Of a stretch of 64,000 nt of DNA, positions 26,901 to 35,800 are shown one piece after another. The notes under the pieces are model-generated. The model was not told where the DNA came from and ran no database searches. It worked only from the letters and a program-made list of their open reading frames with translations. The translations under genes and the position numbers were made by a program. The number at the start of each line of letters is the position of its first letter. Position 1 is the stretch's first letter. The DNA lies in the NCBI GenBank assembly GCA_947497175.1, contig CANMFM010000002.1, forward strand, positions 248,001 through 312,000, given 5' to 3'. This DNA is from an uncultured Aquimarina sp. (GTDB lineage: Bacteria > Bacteroidota > Bacteroidia > Flavobacteriales > Flavobacteriaceae).

Positions 26901-27724
26901 AAGGACCACAAACTATTAAAAGCGAAGATACATTTCTTGTCGGTTATGTTTTGTTTGATAAACTAGAAGAATTTGCAGAGGTTGACGTAATCGAAAATGC
27001 TCAAAAACTGATCAAACAGCACATAAAAAATGGTGAATTAAGTGTACCCAAGGGGGTGAGCTATCAATTTACTGGTACCTACGAGAATCAACTTAGGGCA
27101 GAAAAAACATTAAGCTTTATTATTCCGTTAGTATTGATGATTATTTTCTTGATATTGTATTTTCAGTTTCGCTCGGCTATAGTTTCATTCATTATTTTCT
27201 TTGGTATAGCAGTGGCTTTTGCAGGAGGATTTTTGATGATATGGCTTTATGGCCAACATTGGTTCTTAGATGCTGATTTTTTTGGTGAAAACTTAAGAAA
27301 TATATTTCAGCTACATTCAATTAATTTGAGTGTTGCCTTGTGGGTAGGTTTTATCGCTTTATTTGGAATAGCTACAGATGACGGAGTTATTATAGCCACG
27401 TATCTTACTCAGGTATTTGCAGTAAATAAGCCTGATTCTATTGATAGTATAAGAGATTCGGTAGTTGAAGCAGGAGAAAAACGGATACGTGCCTGTTTAA
27501 TGACTACAGCTACGACCATATTAGCATTACTACCTGTACTTACATCTACCGGGCGTGGCAGTGACATTATGATTCCGATGGCTATACCAAGTTTTGGCGG
27601 TATGGGTATTGCTTTGATAACTTTATTTGTAGTACCTATATTATTTAGCTGGAAAGAAGAAATAGTCCTAAGAAAAAACGGAATGAAAAACAATAATGAT
27701 AAGGTTAAGAATAACAGAAATTAA
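23966..27724 (+). CDS. cusA: CusA/CzcA-type heavy-metal efflux RND permease
   Basis: The 1252-residue inner-membrane pump exports metal ions by proton exchange. It has the HME-RND layout: membrane helix 1, porter domain (PDIGENQQIVFTKWEGRSPQ, then LTTSLLSVPGVKTIRSSS), the helix-4 signature AIAIGTMVDVG with the proton-relay D430, a second porter domain (EFMPSLNEGSFLLMPTSMP) and the C-terminal helices (GIATDDGVIIATYL). It is about 200 residues longer than E. coli CusA: extra hydrophobic segments (about 525-640) lie between the two halves, and a hydrophilic insert (about 745-810) lies in the second porter domain. Such long forms are known in Bacteroidota. The TolC, HMA and adaptor genes follow directly. 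Copper/silver is likely; zinc/cobalt cannot be excluded. Confidence 0.93.
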   Translation: MLNRSIKFLIENKIVSVILLLTFVCWGISNAPFNWEVSILPKNPIAVDAIPDIGENQQIVFTKWEGRSPQDIEDQITYPLTTSLLSVPGVKTIRSSSMFGISSIYIIFEEDVEFYWSRSRILEQLNSLPSEVLPNGVNPTLGPDATGLGQVFWYTLEGRDEQGNVTGGWDLHELRSIQDYYVKNALSSASGVSEVSSIGGYVQEYQVDVNPELLRQYGISLSQVTNAIKQSNQDIGTQTLEINKAEYLVRGLGYIKSIADIEKAVVASETYTSIRVKDIAKVTLGPAGRRGILDKEGAEVVGGVVVARYGANPMEVITNVKDKINKLSAGLPSKTLSDGRTSQLTIVPFYDRSELIEETLETLNEALSLEILITILVIVVMVFNFRASLLISGLLPVAILMVFITMKMFHVDANIVALSGIAIAIGTMVDVGVIISENIIRHLEEDQNKLPVNTLVYYATVEVSGAIITAVLTTIISFIPVFMMIGPEGKLFRPLAFTKTMALIASIVVALFLIPPFAAFLFKKRNLRVLARYAINGVLIILGGIITFYGSWLGLFLIVFGVIKILGLKDILSKTYSDRINIVISSIVIMILLAEYWRPLGADKNIIWNLIFVSIICLGLLAVFTLFRRFYTRILRWALQNKLLFMILPLTLVIFGFLIMKNTGKEFMPSLNEGSFLLMPTSMPHAGIEENKRVLQQLDMAVATIPEIKTVVGKAGRTESALDPAPLSMYENIILYKPEFMLNENGRKQRFKVNEEGNFILKDGRLAFNPNNDEVSYNYDIESFKIEAKELIPDAKGEFYRNWRPEIKSPDDIWKEIVKVTKLPGVTSAPKLQPIETRLVMLQTGMRAPMGIKVKGQDLKQIEAFGIQLEDILKHADGIKKEAVFAERIIGKPYLLMDIDRNKLVRYGISIQHVQDILQVAIGGMPLTQTVEGRERYTVRVRYPRELRSTPTDLKQIYIPVTNGNTIPLEELVTIRYEQGPQTIKSEDTFLVGYVLFDKLEEFAEVDVIENAQKLIKQHIKNGELSVPKGVSYQFTGTYENQLRAEKTLSFIIPLVLMIIFLILYFQFRSAIVSFIIFFGIAVAFAGGFLMIWLYGQHWFLDADFFGENLRNIFQLHSINLSVALWVGFIALFGIATDDGVIIATYLTQVFAVNKPDSIDSIRDSVVEAGEKRIRACLMTTATTILALLPVLTSTGRGSDIMIPMAIPSFGGMGIALITLFVVPILFSWKEEIVLRKNGMKNNNDKVKNNRN

Positions 27725-27727
27725 GCT

Positions 27728-28987
27728 ATGATCAAACTAAAAAAATATGAAGTGCATGGTTTTAGAAACAAACTTAGAAATGCGTTTCTTTTATGTTCTC
27801 TATTTTCTTTTTTACAAAGTAATAGTCAAACCCTTCAGAGCTATATTGAGGAAGCTAAAAAAAATAACCCTAACTTAAAAGCTGTTCAATATACGTATGA
27901 AGCAAATTTAGAAAAGGTTAACGAAGCTGGTAGTTTACCCAACACCAAAATTGGCGCAGGATATTTTATAAGTGAACCAGAAACCAGAACAGGAGCTCAA
28001 AAAGTAAGATTTAGTGCTTCGCAACCACTTCCGTGGTTTGGTACCCTAAAATCAAAAAAAGAGAAAGAAGTTTCAACCAGTGAAATGCTTAAAAACGATA
28101 TCGAAATCCTGAAGGCTAAGGTGTCACTTGAAGTAAAAAAACAGTATTATGAGTTATATGCATTAAAATCAAAAAGAAAGATTCTTGAACAGCAAAAGAA
28201 ATTATTAGCGTACTATAAAGAGATTTCTATTTCTGAAGTGACTAACAATAAAGCTTCTGCAGTTGATGTATTGAAAATAAATATTGCTCAAAATGAACTA
28301 GATAATCATATCGAAATTCTTAAAGGAGATATTTTAAACACAGAAACCAGCTTTAATAAAATTTTGGATAGAGATGGGTTTGATGATCTGGTAATACCCG
28401 ATAATTTGTTCATTCCCGATGAGGAGCCAACATTGTCGATAGATGATGTAACCTATCATCCTGAATTATTAAAATACGATGCCATGAGTGAAATGCTTAT
28501 TGCACAACAAAAAGTAAATGATAAAGAAAGGTTACCTTCTTTAAGCTTAGGACTAGACTATGTTTTAGTAGAAGAACGTCCTAACCTTAATTTTGATGAT
28601 AATGGTAAAGATATCATAATGCCGATGGTATCATTTTCTATACCGCTGTTCTCTAAGAAATTTAAATCCAGAAGTAAACAATATGAACTTCAGCAAGAAA
28701 ACTACAACCAACAACGAGATGCTAAGCAAAATACATTAGAAGAGATATTAGAGAAGGCAATTAACAATAGAATTACATCAAGAATTAAGTATACCACTCA
28801 AATCAAAAATATTGAGCAGTCCAGACAAGCTGAAGATATTGCATTGTCTATATATCAAACGGGTAGGTTGGATTTTAACGAATTGCTCGAAATTCAAGAT
28901 ATGATACTTGATTTTGAAATTAAAAAGATAGAATCTATCAAAGACTATTTTATACAAACTGCTATTATTAATTATTTGAGTAATTAA
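27728..28987 (+). CDS. TolC-family outer-membrane efflux channel
   Basis: The 419-residue protein begins 3 bases after the pump gene. A signal segment (LCSLFSFLQSNSQ) is followed by two outer-membrane efflux protein repeats rich in alpha-helical coiled coil (TLQSYIEEAKKNNPNLKAVQ start; GAGYFISEPETR; then the second repeat with LSLGLDYVLVEERP), ending in LDFNELLEIQDMILDFEI. It should form the trimeric outer-membrane duct of the CusCBA-like complex with the neighbouring permease and adaptor. Length and layout are normal. Confidence 0.92.
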   Translation: MIKLKKYEVHGFRNKLRNAFLLCSLFSFLQSNSQTLQSYIEEAKKNNPNLKAVQYTYEANLEKVNEAGSLPNTKIGAGYFISEPETRTGAQKVRFSASQPLPWFGTLKSKKEKEVSTSEMLKNDIEILKAKVSLEVKKQYYELYALKSKRKILEQQKKLLAYYKEISISEVTNNKASAVDVLKINIAQNELDNHIEILKGDILNTETSFNKILDRDGFDDLVIPDNLFIPDEEPTLSIDDVTYHPELLKYDAMSEMLIAQQKVNDKERLPSLSLGLDYVLVEERPNLNFDDNGKDIIMPMVSFSIPLFSKKFKSRSKQYELQQENYNQQRDAKQNTLEEILEKAINNRITSRIKYTTQIKNIEQSRQAEDIALSIYQTGRLDFNELLEIQDMILDFEIKKIESIKDYFIQTAIINYLSN

Positions 28988-29001
28988 AATGTCGAAAAAA
29001 A

Positions 29002-29739
29002 ATGAAACAAATTTATAAAATTACCGGAATGACTTGTAATGGTTGTCGCAGTAGTGTAGAGAAGACATTACAGTCAGTGCCTGAGATAATCGATGTGTCG
29101 GTCGACCTGAAAGCAGAAGAAGCCACAATAGAAATGAAAGCCTATATATCAACACAACAATTACAATCTGTTTTGCCTGAGAAATACAGGATTTCAGAAA
29201 AAGCTGATACTACCGATTCTATGATATTAAATCAAGAAAATTTATTTGTTGATACAGGAAAAACCAAACTAAAAGAACTACAACCTCTGCTCATTATATT
29301 GGGGTACATAACGATTAGCAGTATTCTATTGCATCATAAAAATTGGAATTTAACTGAGGTCATGTTAGATTTCATGGGACTATTTTACATTGTGTTCAGT
29401 TTTTTTAAAATACTGGATCTAAAGGGCTTTCCTGATTCATTTAGAATGTATGATCCCTTAGCAAAAGCAATTCCCGTATATGGTTGGATATATCCCTTTG
29501 TTGAAACTGCGTTAGGTTTGATGTTTTTGATGAGATTTCAAATACCAATAGCACTAATTACCACTCTTATTATTTTAGGAATAACAACTATTGGGGTCAC
29601 AAGAACCTTATTGAATAAAAAAACAATACAATGTGCCTGCTTAGGTACAGCGCTGAAATTACCAATGACAGAGGCTACACTTATTGAAAATTCTATTATG
29701 ATGGTCATGGCTATCGTCATGCTAACACAAACCTTTTAA
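29002..29739 (+). CDS. HMA metal-binding domain fused to MauE/DoxX-like membrane domain
   Basis: The 245-residue protein starts with a heavy-metal-associated domain (KITGMTCNGCRSSVEKTL; metal-binding C12 and C15) of about 68 residues, then a linker, then four membrane helices of MauE/DoxX type (about 95-245). A CACLG cysteine pair lies between helices 3 and 4. MauE proteins act in periplasmic disulfide formation or redox maturation. The fusion joins copper capture to a membrane redox unit; within a Cus operon it probably passes metal to the pump or keeps metal-binding cysteines reduced (inference). It is 14 bases after the TolC gene and 2 bases before the adaptor gene. Confidence 0.88.
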   Translation: MKQIYKITGMTCNGCRSSVEKTLQSVPEIIDVSVDLKAEEATIEMKAYISTQQLQSVLPEKYRISEKADTTDSMILNQENLFVDTGKTKLKELQPLLIILGYITISSILLHHKNWNLTEVMLDFMGLFYIVFSFFKILDLKGFPDSFRMYDPLAKAIPVYGWIYPFVETALGLMFLMRFQIPIALITTLIILGITTIGVTRTLLNKKTIQCACLGTALKLPMTEATLIENSIMMVMAIVMLTQTF

Positions 29740-29741
29740 AG

Positions 29742-30983
29742 ATGAAAAAAAATATAATATACATTGGTGTCGCTGTCTTAGCAGGTTTGTTTGCAGGGTA
29801 CCTGATCTTTGGAGATAAAACCAGTGGTTTAAAAGAACATAATCATCTTGAAGAAGTAAATTCTGATCAGAAATGGACCTGTTCTATGCACCCGCAAATT
29901 ATGCAATTAGAACCCGGTGATTGTCCTATCTGTGGAATGGATCTAACACGTGCTCAAAATGAAGATGATTACGTTTCATCAGATCAATTTAAGATGACAA
30001 AAAACGCAATGGCTCTGGCCAACATTCAAACAATGATTGTCAGTCAGGATAGCATTGAAGATAATGTACTTACACTATCGGGAAAAATTAAGGAAAATGA
30101 AGAGGCAAATGCTGTTCAATCAGGTTACTTTTCTGGCCGTATCGAGAGACTTTACATTAACTCAGTCGGAGAAACTGTTAGTCAGGGCCAACTTATGGCA
30201 ACAATATATTCGCCAGAATTAGTAGCCGCTCAACAAGAGCTATTAACAGCAGTTACTTTAAGAACATCACAACCTCAGTTATATGAAGCGGTTCGTAATA
30301 AATTAAAGCTATGGAAACTCTCAGAAAAACAGATCAATCAAATAGAAGCTTCAGAAAAAATAAAAGAAAACTTTCCAATATATGCTTCTGTATCAGGTAC
30401 AGTTTCTAAAAAACTTGTAGAGCAGGGCGATTACATCAAACAAGGGCAACCTTTGTTTAGTATCTCAGACCTGAGTACTGTATGGGCAGTTTTTGATGTG
30501 TATGAAAATCAATTAGCTTTGATAAGAAAAGGTCAAAAAATTAATATTGCAACTAACGCATATCCCGATACAAAGTATGACGCGAAAATTGTATTTATTG
30601 ATCCTGTTTTAGATGAAAATACGCGAACAGTTGAAGTTCGGGTAGAATTAAACAATAAAGAAAAATTATTCAAACCAGGAATGTTCGTTTCGGGTACCGT
30701 TATAACTAAAAACATCAATAAAGAGCAAAAAAATATAGTTATTCCGGCGAGTGCAGTGCTATGGACAGGTAAACGATCATTAGTATATGTAAAAACGCAC
30801 AAGAGCGAACCAATTTTTGAAATGCGAGAAGTAACTATTGGCGATCAAAATAATAAAATGTATACTGTATATAGTGGGCTTCAACCAGGAGAAGCAATCG
30901 TTACTCATGGGACTTTTACGGTAGATGCAGCAGCTCAGCTACAAGGTAAAAGATCAATGATGAATAATGAAACAGTAAATTAG
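29742..30983 (+). CDS. cusB: CusB-type periplasmic adaptor with heavy-metal-binding domain
   Basis: The 413-residue membrane-fusion protein has an N-terminal membrane anchor (IYIGVAVLAGLFAGYLIFG), a heavy-metal-binding domain at about 44-67 (WTCSMHPQIMQ, then CPICGMDL), then lipoyl-like/barrel-sandwich segments (SGRIERLYINSVGETVSQGQ; ASVSGTVSKKLVEQGDYIKQ) and beta-barrel and membrane-proximal domains (FKPGMFVSGTVI). It links the permease to the TolC channel and hands over metal. It completes the efflux operon; the gap to the HMA-MauE gene is 2 bases. Confidence 0.92.
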   Translation: MKKNIIYIGVAVLAGLFAGYLIFGDKTSGLKEHNHLEEVNSDQKWTCSMHPQIMQLEPGDCPICGMDLTRAQNEDDYVSSDQFKMTKNAMALANIQTMIVSQDSIEDNVLTLSGKIKENEEANAVQSGYFSGRIERLYINSVGETVSQGQLMATIYSPELVAAQQELLTAVTLRTSQPQLYEAVRNKLKLWKLSEKQINQIEASEKIKENFPIYASVSGTVSKKLVEQGDYIKQGQPLFSISDLSTVWAVFDVYENQLALIRKGQKINIATNAYPDTKYDAKIVFIDPVLDENTRTVEVRVELNNKEKLFKPGMFVSGTVITKNINKEQKNIVIPASAVLWTGKRSLVYVKTHKSEPIFEMREVTIGDQNNKMYTVYSGLQPGEAIVTHGTFTVDAAAQLQGKRSMMNNETVN

Positions 30984-31053
30984 CATACAAAATTTATGCG
31001 TTTTTTATGCGTTTTTTATGACTAATAATTAACTGTAAACCGTTTTAGAACAG

Positions 31054-31061
31054 TATCTTTG
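31054..31061 (+). promoter_or_regulatory. candidate -7 element (TATCTTTG) before small exporter gene
   Basis: TATCTTTG fits TAnnTTTG and lies 22 bases before the start codon at 31084. No clear -33 TTG is present. Just upstream (30996-31017) an 11-base unit (ATGCGTTTTTT) is repeated twice in tandem. Confidence 0.4.
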
Positions 31062-31083
31062 CGGATTATAAGTAATTGGAATT

Positions 31084-31542
31084 GTGATACAAGATATTAT
31101 TATTGCTATTTTATGGAGTATTTCTCCTTTTGGAGAAGCTAAGGTAGGAATCCCCTATGGTATGCTTAGTGGGCTAAATATTTATTTAGTATTTGTAGCA
31201 TGCTTTTTGGCTAATGTACTGGTTTTCCCTTTAATGATCTTTTTCTTAGAAAAAGTAAATAATTATTTGTTAAGGTGGAATCTCTACAAAAAAGCAGCCA
31301 TTTTTGTGGCACGTAGGGCAAAGGTTGGATCAGGTGACAAAATTCAAAAATATGGATTCTGGGGACTTTTGTTTTTTGTTATGATTCCGCTTCCAGGTAC
31401 AGGTGTATATGCCGGAAGTATCGCTACCTACCTTTTCAAAATAAAGAAAAGAAAAGCATTCATTGCTAACACGGTTGGGATTTTCTTATCATCTGTGATT
31501 GTATGGGCTACTACGCTGCTCACAATGAAAGGTATAGCATAA
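31084..31542 (+). CDS. small multidrug export protein family (COG2426-like) membrane protein
   Basis: The 152-residue protein starts with GTG. It contains SPFGEAKVGIPYGMLSGLN near the N-terminus and MIPLPGTGVYAGSIATYLF in the middle, the two conserved parts of the COG2426 putative small multidrug exporter family, with about four membrane helices. Function in the family is weakly characterised. It lies 100 bases after the metal-efflux operon but has its own candidate -7 box, so it may be independent. Confidence 0.8.
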   Translation: MIQDIIIAILWSISPFGEAKVGIPYGMLSGLNIYLVFVACFLANVLVFPLMIFFLEKVNNYLLRWNLYKKAAIFVARRAKVGSGDKIQKYGFWGLLFFVMIPLPGTGVYAGSIATYLFKIKKRKAFIANTVGIFLSSVIVWATTLLTMKGIA

Positions 31543-31575
31543 AAAAAATCATATATTATTGGCTTCTTTCTGACC

Positions 31576-32619
31576 TTACGTTAACCACCAATGCTCTTGG
31601 TTAGACTTATGATTAGGTGTGAAAATTTCGCCAAGTTTTGGCAGAATAAATTTTTTATCTTGTTTTTTTGCTTCCGTAATAAATCGCTCTATGGGATCTG
31701 TCCAGGGATGTTGCGCCAAAGCAAACCCCGCCCAATGTACTGCAGTTATTATATCTGCATTGATATCTCTGGCAGCTTGTATGCTTTCTTCAGGATACAT
31801 ATGTATTTGATGCCAATTTTTGTTGTATTGTCCACATTCCATAAAGGCAAAATCAAAAGGGCCTAAGGTTTCGCCAATTATTTTAAAGTGATTACCATAA
31901 CCACTGTCTCCACTAAAAAGAATATTTTCTGAAGATGTTTTTAAAGCCCAACCTCCCCAAAGAGATTTAGCTTTATCGGTAAGTCCTCTGCCAGAAAAAT
32001 GTCGTGTAGGGGTAAATGTTATTGTAATATCGTTATAACGTTTAGACTCCCACCAATCAAATTCTCGAATTTTAGAAGCAGCAACACCCCATTTTTCGAG
32101 ATGTCTCGCAGTTCCTAATGCAACATAATATTGATTTACTTTGGGTTGTAGTCGTTTAATACTTTCATAATCCAAGTGGTCATAATGATCATGACTAAGT
32201 AGTAGTAAATCAATTATCGGAAGATCATCAATAATCTCTATTGTGTTTTCTGAAAATCGTTTTACAGGCATTGGGGATATAGGGGCTGCATTGCTACCGA
32301 ACATAGGGTCGATAAGAATGGTTTTGTTATTCATACGCATCAAGATTACCGAATGGCCATACCAAATATGTTTTGCTTTTTCTGATGGAGCTAAGAATTT
32401 TTCCTTATCGAATGGAAGTATGTTCAATGTCGTATTGGGTTCTCTGCCTTTGCGTTCACAAAATTGTTTATACAATAATTTAGGAATGGTTTGAAAACTA
32501 ATATCCATTTTAGTCTCTTCAAGGTTTACAAATTTATTTCTATCCCAATGAGTTGATTTTGCGTAGCGCTTTTCATGCTCAGCGGTTACTTTACTTCCAA
32601 ATTGTTGTCTTAAACTCAT
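31576..32619 (-). CDS. MBL-fold metallohydrolase (NAPE-PLD / UlaG-like)
   Basis: The 347-residue soluble protein has the metallo-beta-lactamase motif LLLSHDHYDHLDY (HxHxDH), further ligands in TPTRHFSGRG and LFSGDSGYG, and a C-terminal AVHWAGFALAQHPWTDP. This layout matches the N-acyl-phosphatidylethanolamine phospholipase D / UlaG-like branch, which cleaves phosphodiester or lactone bonds. All expected metal ligands are visible. Substrate unknown. Convergent with the small exporter gene, 33 bases apart, without a clear terminator. Confidence 0.88.
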   Translation of the reverse strand: MSLRQQFGSKVTAEHEKRYAKSTHWDRNKFVNLEETKMDISFQTIPKLLYKQFCERKGREPNTTLNILPFDKEKFLAPSEKAKHIWYGHSVILMRMNNKTILIDPMFGSNAAPISPMPVKRFSENTIEIIDDLPIIDLLLLSHDHYDHLDYESIKRLQPKVNQYYVALGTARHLEKWGVAASKIREFDWWESKRYNDITITFTPTRHFSGRGLTDKAKSLWGGWALKTSSENILFSGDSGYGNHFKIIGETLGPFDFAFMECGQYNKNWHQIHMYPEESIQAARDINADIITAVHWAGFALAQHPWTDPIERFITEAKKQDKKFILPKLGEIFTPNHKSNQEHWWLT

Positions 32620-32757
32620 AAGGTAAATATAGCTATCTCATTTTACATAGATAGAGCATAACAATAGTATATTTCAACCGGGATATGAATAGTTCTAAGA
32701 GAATAAAATAGGGTAATGCTGTCTTGTTTTATTGATCTGTTGTAGAAACAATTTTTT

Positions 32758-32793
32758 AAAAAAAATATCCGAAACGTCATGCGTCTCGGATAT
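32758..32793 (-). terminator. rho-independent terminator after the DUF5060/PL14-like gene
   Basis: Read on the minus strand, an 8-base stem (ATATCCGA/TCGGATAT), one mismatch, then three more pairs around a 5-base loop are followed by eight T residues (A run at 32758-32765 on the plus strand). It lies 52 bases after the stop of the 1615-residue gene and ends the polysaccharide-degradation transcript. Confidence 0.85.
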
Positions 32794-32844
32794 AAAAATT
32801 AAGTAGTTTATTGATAATGGCTTGTCAAGTCATTATATTTTAAA

Positions 32845-35800
32845 TTATTCTTTAACAAAGTGCAATGAGGTATTAATACTATTTCCTCTTATATTTAAAA
32901 TATAACTCCCGGCTTCTAATCCTCGTACAGCTAATTGATAAACGTCTACTCCTTTTGCATTTTTATGTAAAACTCTTCTACCAATTAAACTAAATATTTG
33001 TATTGCTACTTCCTGATTTTCGAGTCCTCCAATGGATAATACATCGCTTTTAACCGGGTTAGGGTGCAATACTATATTTTGAGCGTTTCCTTTTGAAAAG
33101 GAAATCTTACTTTGTCTATTCGCGCATAAAGGAGCTTGAGCAGCGTTACTAAAGTAAAGAGTAAATCCTCGGTCTTTAGAGACTAACACAAGGTTATCGT
33201 CATCTTTAGCCACCCAATAAGATCCATCTAACCCACTAAATCCAGTATTAGATACCGTTATTTCGGGTTGACTATTTTTTAATTGATAGCTCATCGTATC
33301 GGAGAAATCTACATACCAATTTGGAACTCCATTATTAGTGTTAATCGCAAATTTATAAAGTCCATCATACATAGGATCCCAATGGATAGAAAACTCTCGA
33401 AAATTGCTAAGATTAGGGCCTCCTTGACCTAAAATATGAACATCTGTATACGAAACATTGTTCATAGCCGGAATACCATTTGTACTTGGTGTTCCAAAGG
33501 CGCAATTTCCAGTAGTATCACCTCCATCATTACTTTGTACAATTAGCGTAAAAGTGCTTTGAGCAGTATTACCATCATTATCGGTTGCTACTGCTTTGAA
33601 AATATATGTTCCTACAGAAAGTCCATTAACTTCTTCTGGATTTGGAGAAGTATCATGTCCCCACTCATAGGGTGCTTGGTTTTCTTGTCGTACCAATGTA
33701 GTATTGATATATAATTTGATATTGTTTATAGTTCCGTCTTCATCGGTTGCATCTACAATAACTTTAATATCATATCCTTCTTGTACTGTGATATCTCCTG
33801 AAGGTGTAGCAAAAGATACTTCTGGTGACTGACTAGTAGTTACATCTTTTATGATTACTGTTCTTGATACTTCTGTAGCTAACCCTTGCTGTTCTGCTTC
33901 AAAGGCTCTTGCTCCAATGGTATATGTTCCAGCTACTGTTGGAGTCCAAGACACACCATAAGGCGCAGTTCTATCTTGTTTAAAATACGAACCGTTAATC
34001 TTAAAGTTTACCTTTTCTATACTTCCTTCAGCATCTGATGCATTAGCGCTTAACGAAATCGTTTCTCCAAGTCTATACTCCTGATTGTTTTGCGAAGGGC
34101 TAGTTAATGAAACGATAGGAGGTGTATTTCCTCCCGGATTAGAACCTTCTTTGCTAATGAGTATTACCCAATCTTTACCACTATTATTGGGAGCATTCCC
34201 GATTGACCTGTTACCACCACCATTGATGCTGGTCACTGAACCATTCTTCAGGTTGCCTCCATTACGGGGATCATACCACTTAACTGTAAATCTTCCATTT
34301 TGCCCATTTAAGTTAAGGTTAGTGGTTCCTCCATTCTTTAGGTACACCACATAAGCCTCGCCTTGTTTTGCATAACAATAATCATTAGAACTAGAAGATA
34401 AAGAGTTGTTATTTCGCATTTGTGTCAATGGAAGATCTGCTATATCAAAAAACTTAAGTGCGTAACGCGCATAGTCCCACCATTTATCCCGACTTCTAAA
34501 ATCTTGTAGAGAAAGATCAGAATGTGCCTGCTCGTATCCAAAATACCATTCGTTACCCCATCCACCAGCGAGTAGAGTACCCCATAATGCGTTTTTTCTA
34601 CCATCGGTATGTGAGTTTCCTGCGTTATTGTCTGGACGCAACGCCTGACGTGCATCACCAGGTTCATCACAAGCAATTGCCCATTTTTTTCCCTCATTTC
34701 TGGATTTGTCAATCCCTTCTTTCACTTTATCAAAAACAGTACTAAAATTAGCTTTGTTAGTTTGTAATGAAAACCCGGTAAGTCTTGATTGATCACCAAG
34801 TAGATATTCAGGAAAATCATTTGGATGTTTGTGAATGACCACATGATGTCGATACGGATCATTTTTATAAAAATATTCTGCCATTGCTTTTTCCTGAGCA
34901 GGTGATTGATCTACTGGTTGGGGTCCACCACCACTTTCTTCACCCAAGTTCCAGTTTAAGGCCAGATTATGACCAAATCTTGCAATAAGTTCACGATAGT
35001 ATAATTTACGTTGTATACCTGTATTTCCGTTATCCAATAATGTTTCATTTTCAGTTTCCTGTGTTTTAAAATGTGCAAAAATTCCATTCGTCTGCATATG
35101 TTCTATTACTATAGCCCATTGCGCCAGTTTTGAAACATCTATTCGGGTACGCTGATTTGAAGCAACATATGGAAATACATTCTCATCATCCCCATTAATA
35201 TTCATTGTTAAGAAAGACATAGAATTTAGCCCTTCACTTGCGATGTAGTTCACAGCTCCAATCAATCCTTTTCCTTTACCATTTTTCCAAGTAGGATCAC
35301 CAGTTTTCCAGTCACTTTTATGGGGGTTAAAGTTCTTTCTTCTACTACCTTTATTCGGCGTATTATCAAAATCATCATATGCAAATAAATTCTCTGGAGA
35401 GTCGGGTCCTTGTTTAATCATATACTCGCCCGTTTCGGCAAAACGTAAGTAGTGCTCTCCAACATATTGTAAGCGACCTTTGGCTCTAAAATCTCTACCG
35501 CTTTTATTTGAAGCAGTGATATTAAAAGATCCAGTCTCTCCATTCATGAATCCGGCTGCATTTCCGGCATTGATTCCATCATTGATTGCAACGTTATTAC
35601 CTTTTCTAAATGAAACTTTGTAATTCCATGTGCCGGTTTGGTCTGGTGCAAAATGTACTCTCCATTTATTACCACTAGTTGCAGAGGTTTGTGCGGCATT
35701 TCCGTCTGCTGCATAATACCCGGGCACAGTGTAAGATGGAGAACCACTTTGGTGTGTAAATGTGACATTTAAACGATAATTTAAAAAAGGATTATCATTA

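Noticed and set aside
30996..31020. Tandem ATGCGTTTTTT units considered as a CRISPR-like or regulatory repeat
   Set aside because: There are only two 11-base units with no spacers; simple slippage explains them.
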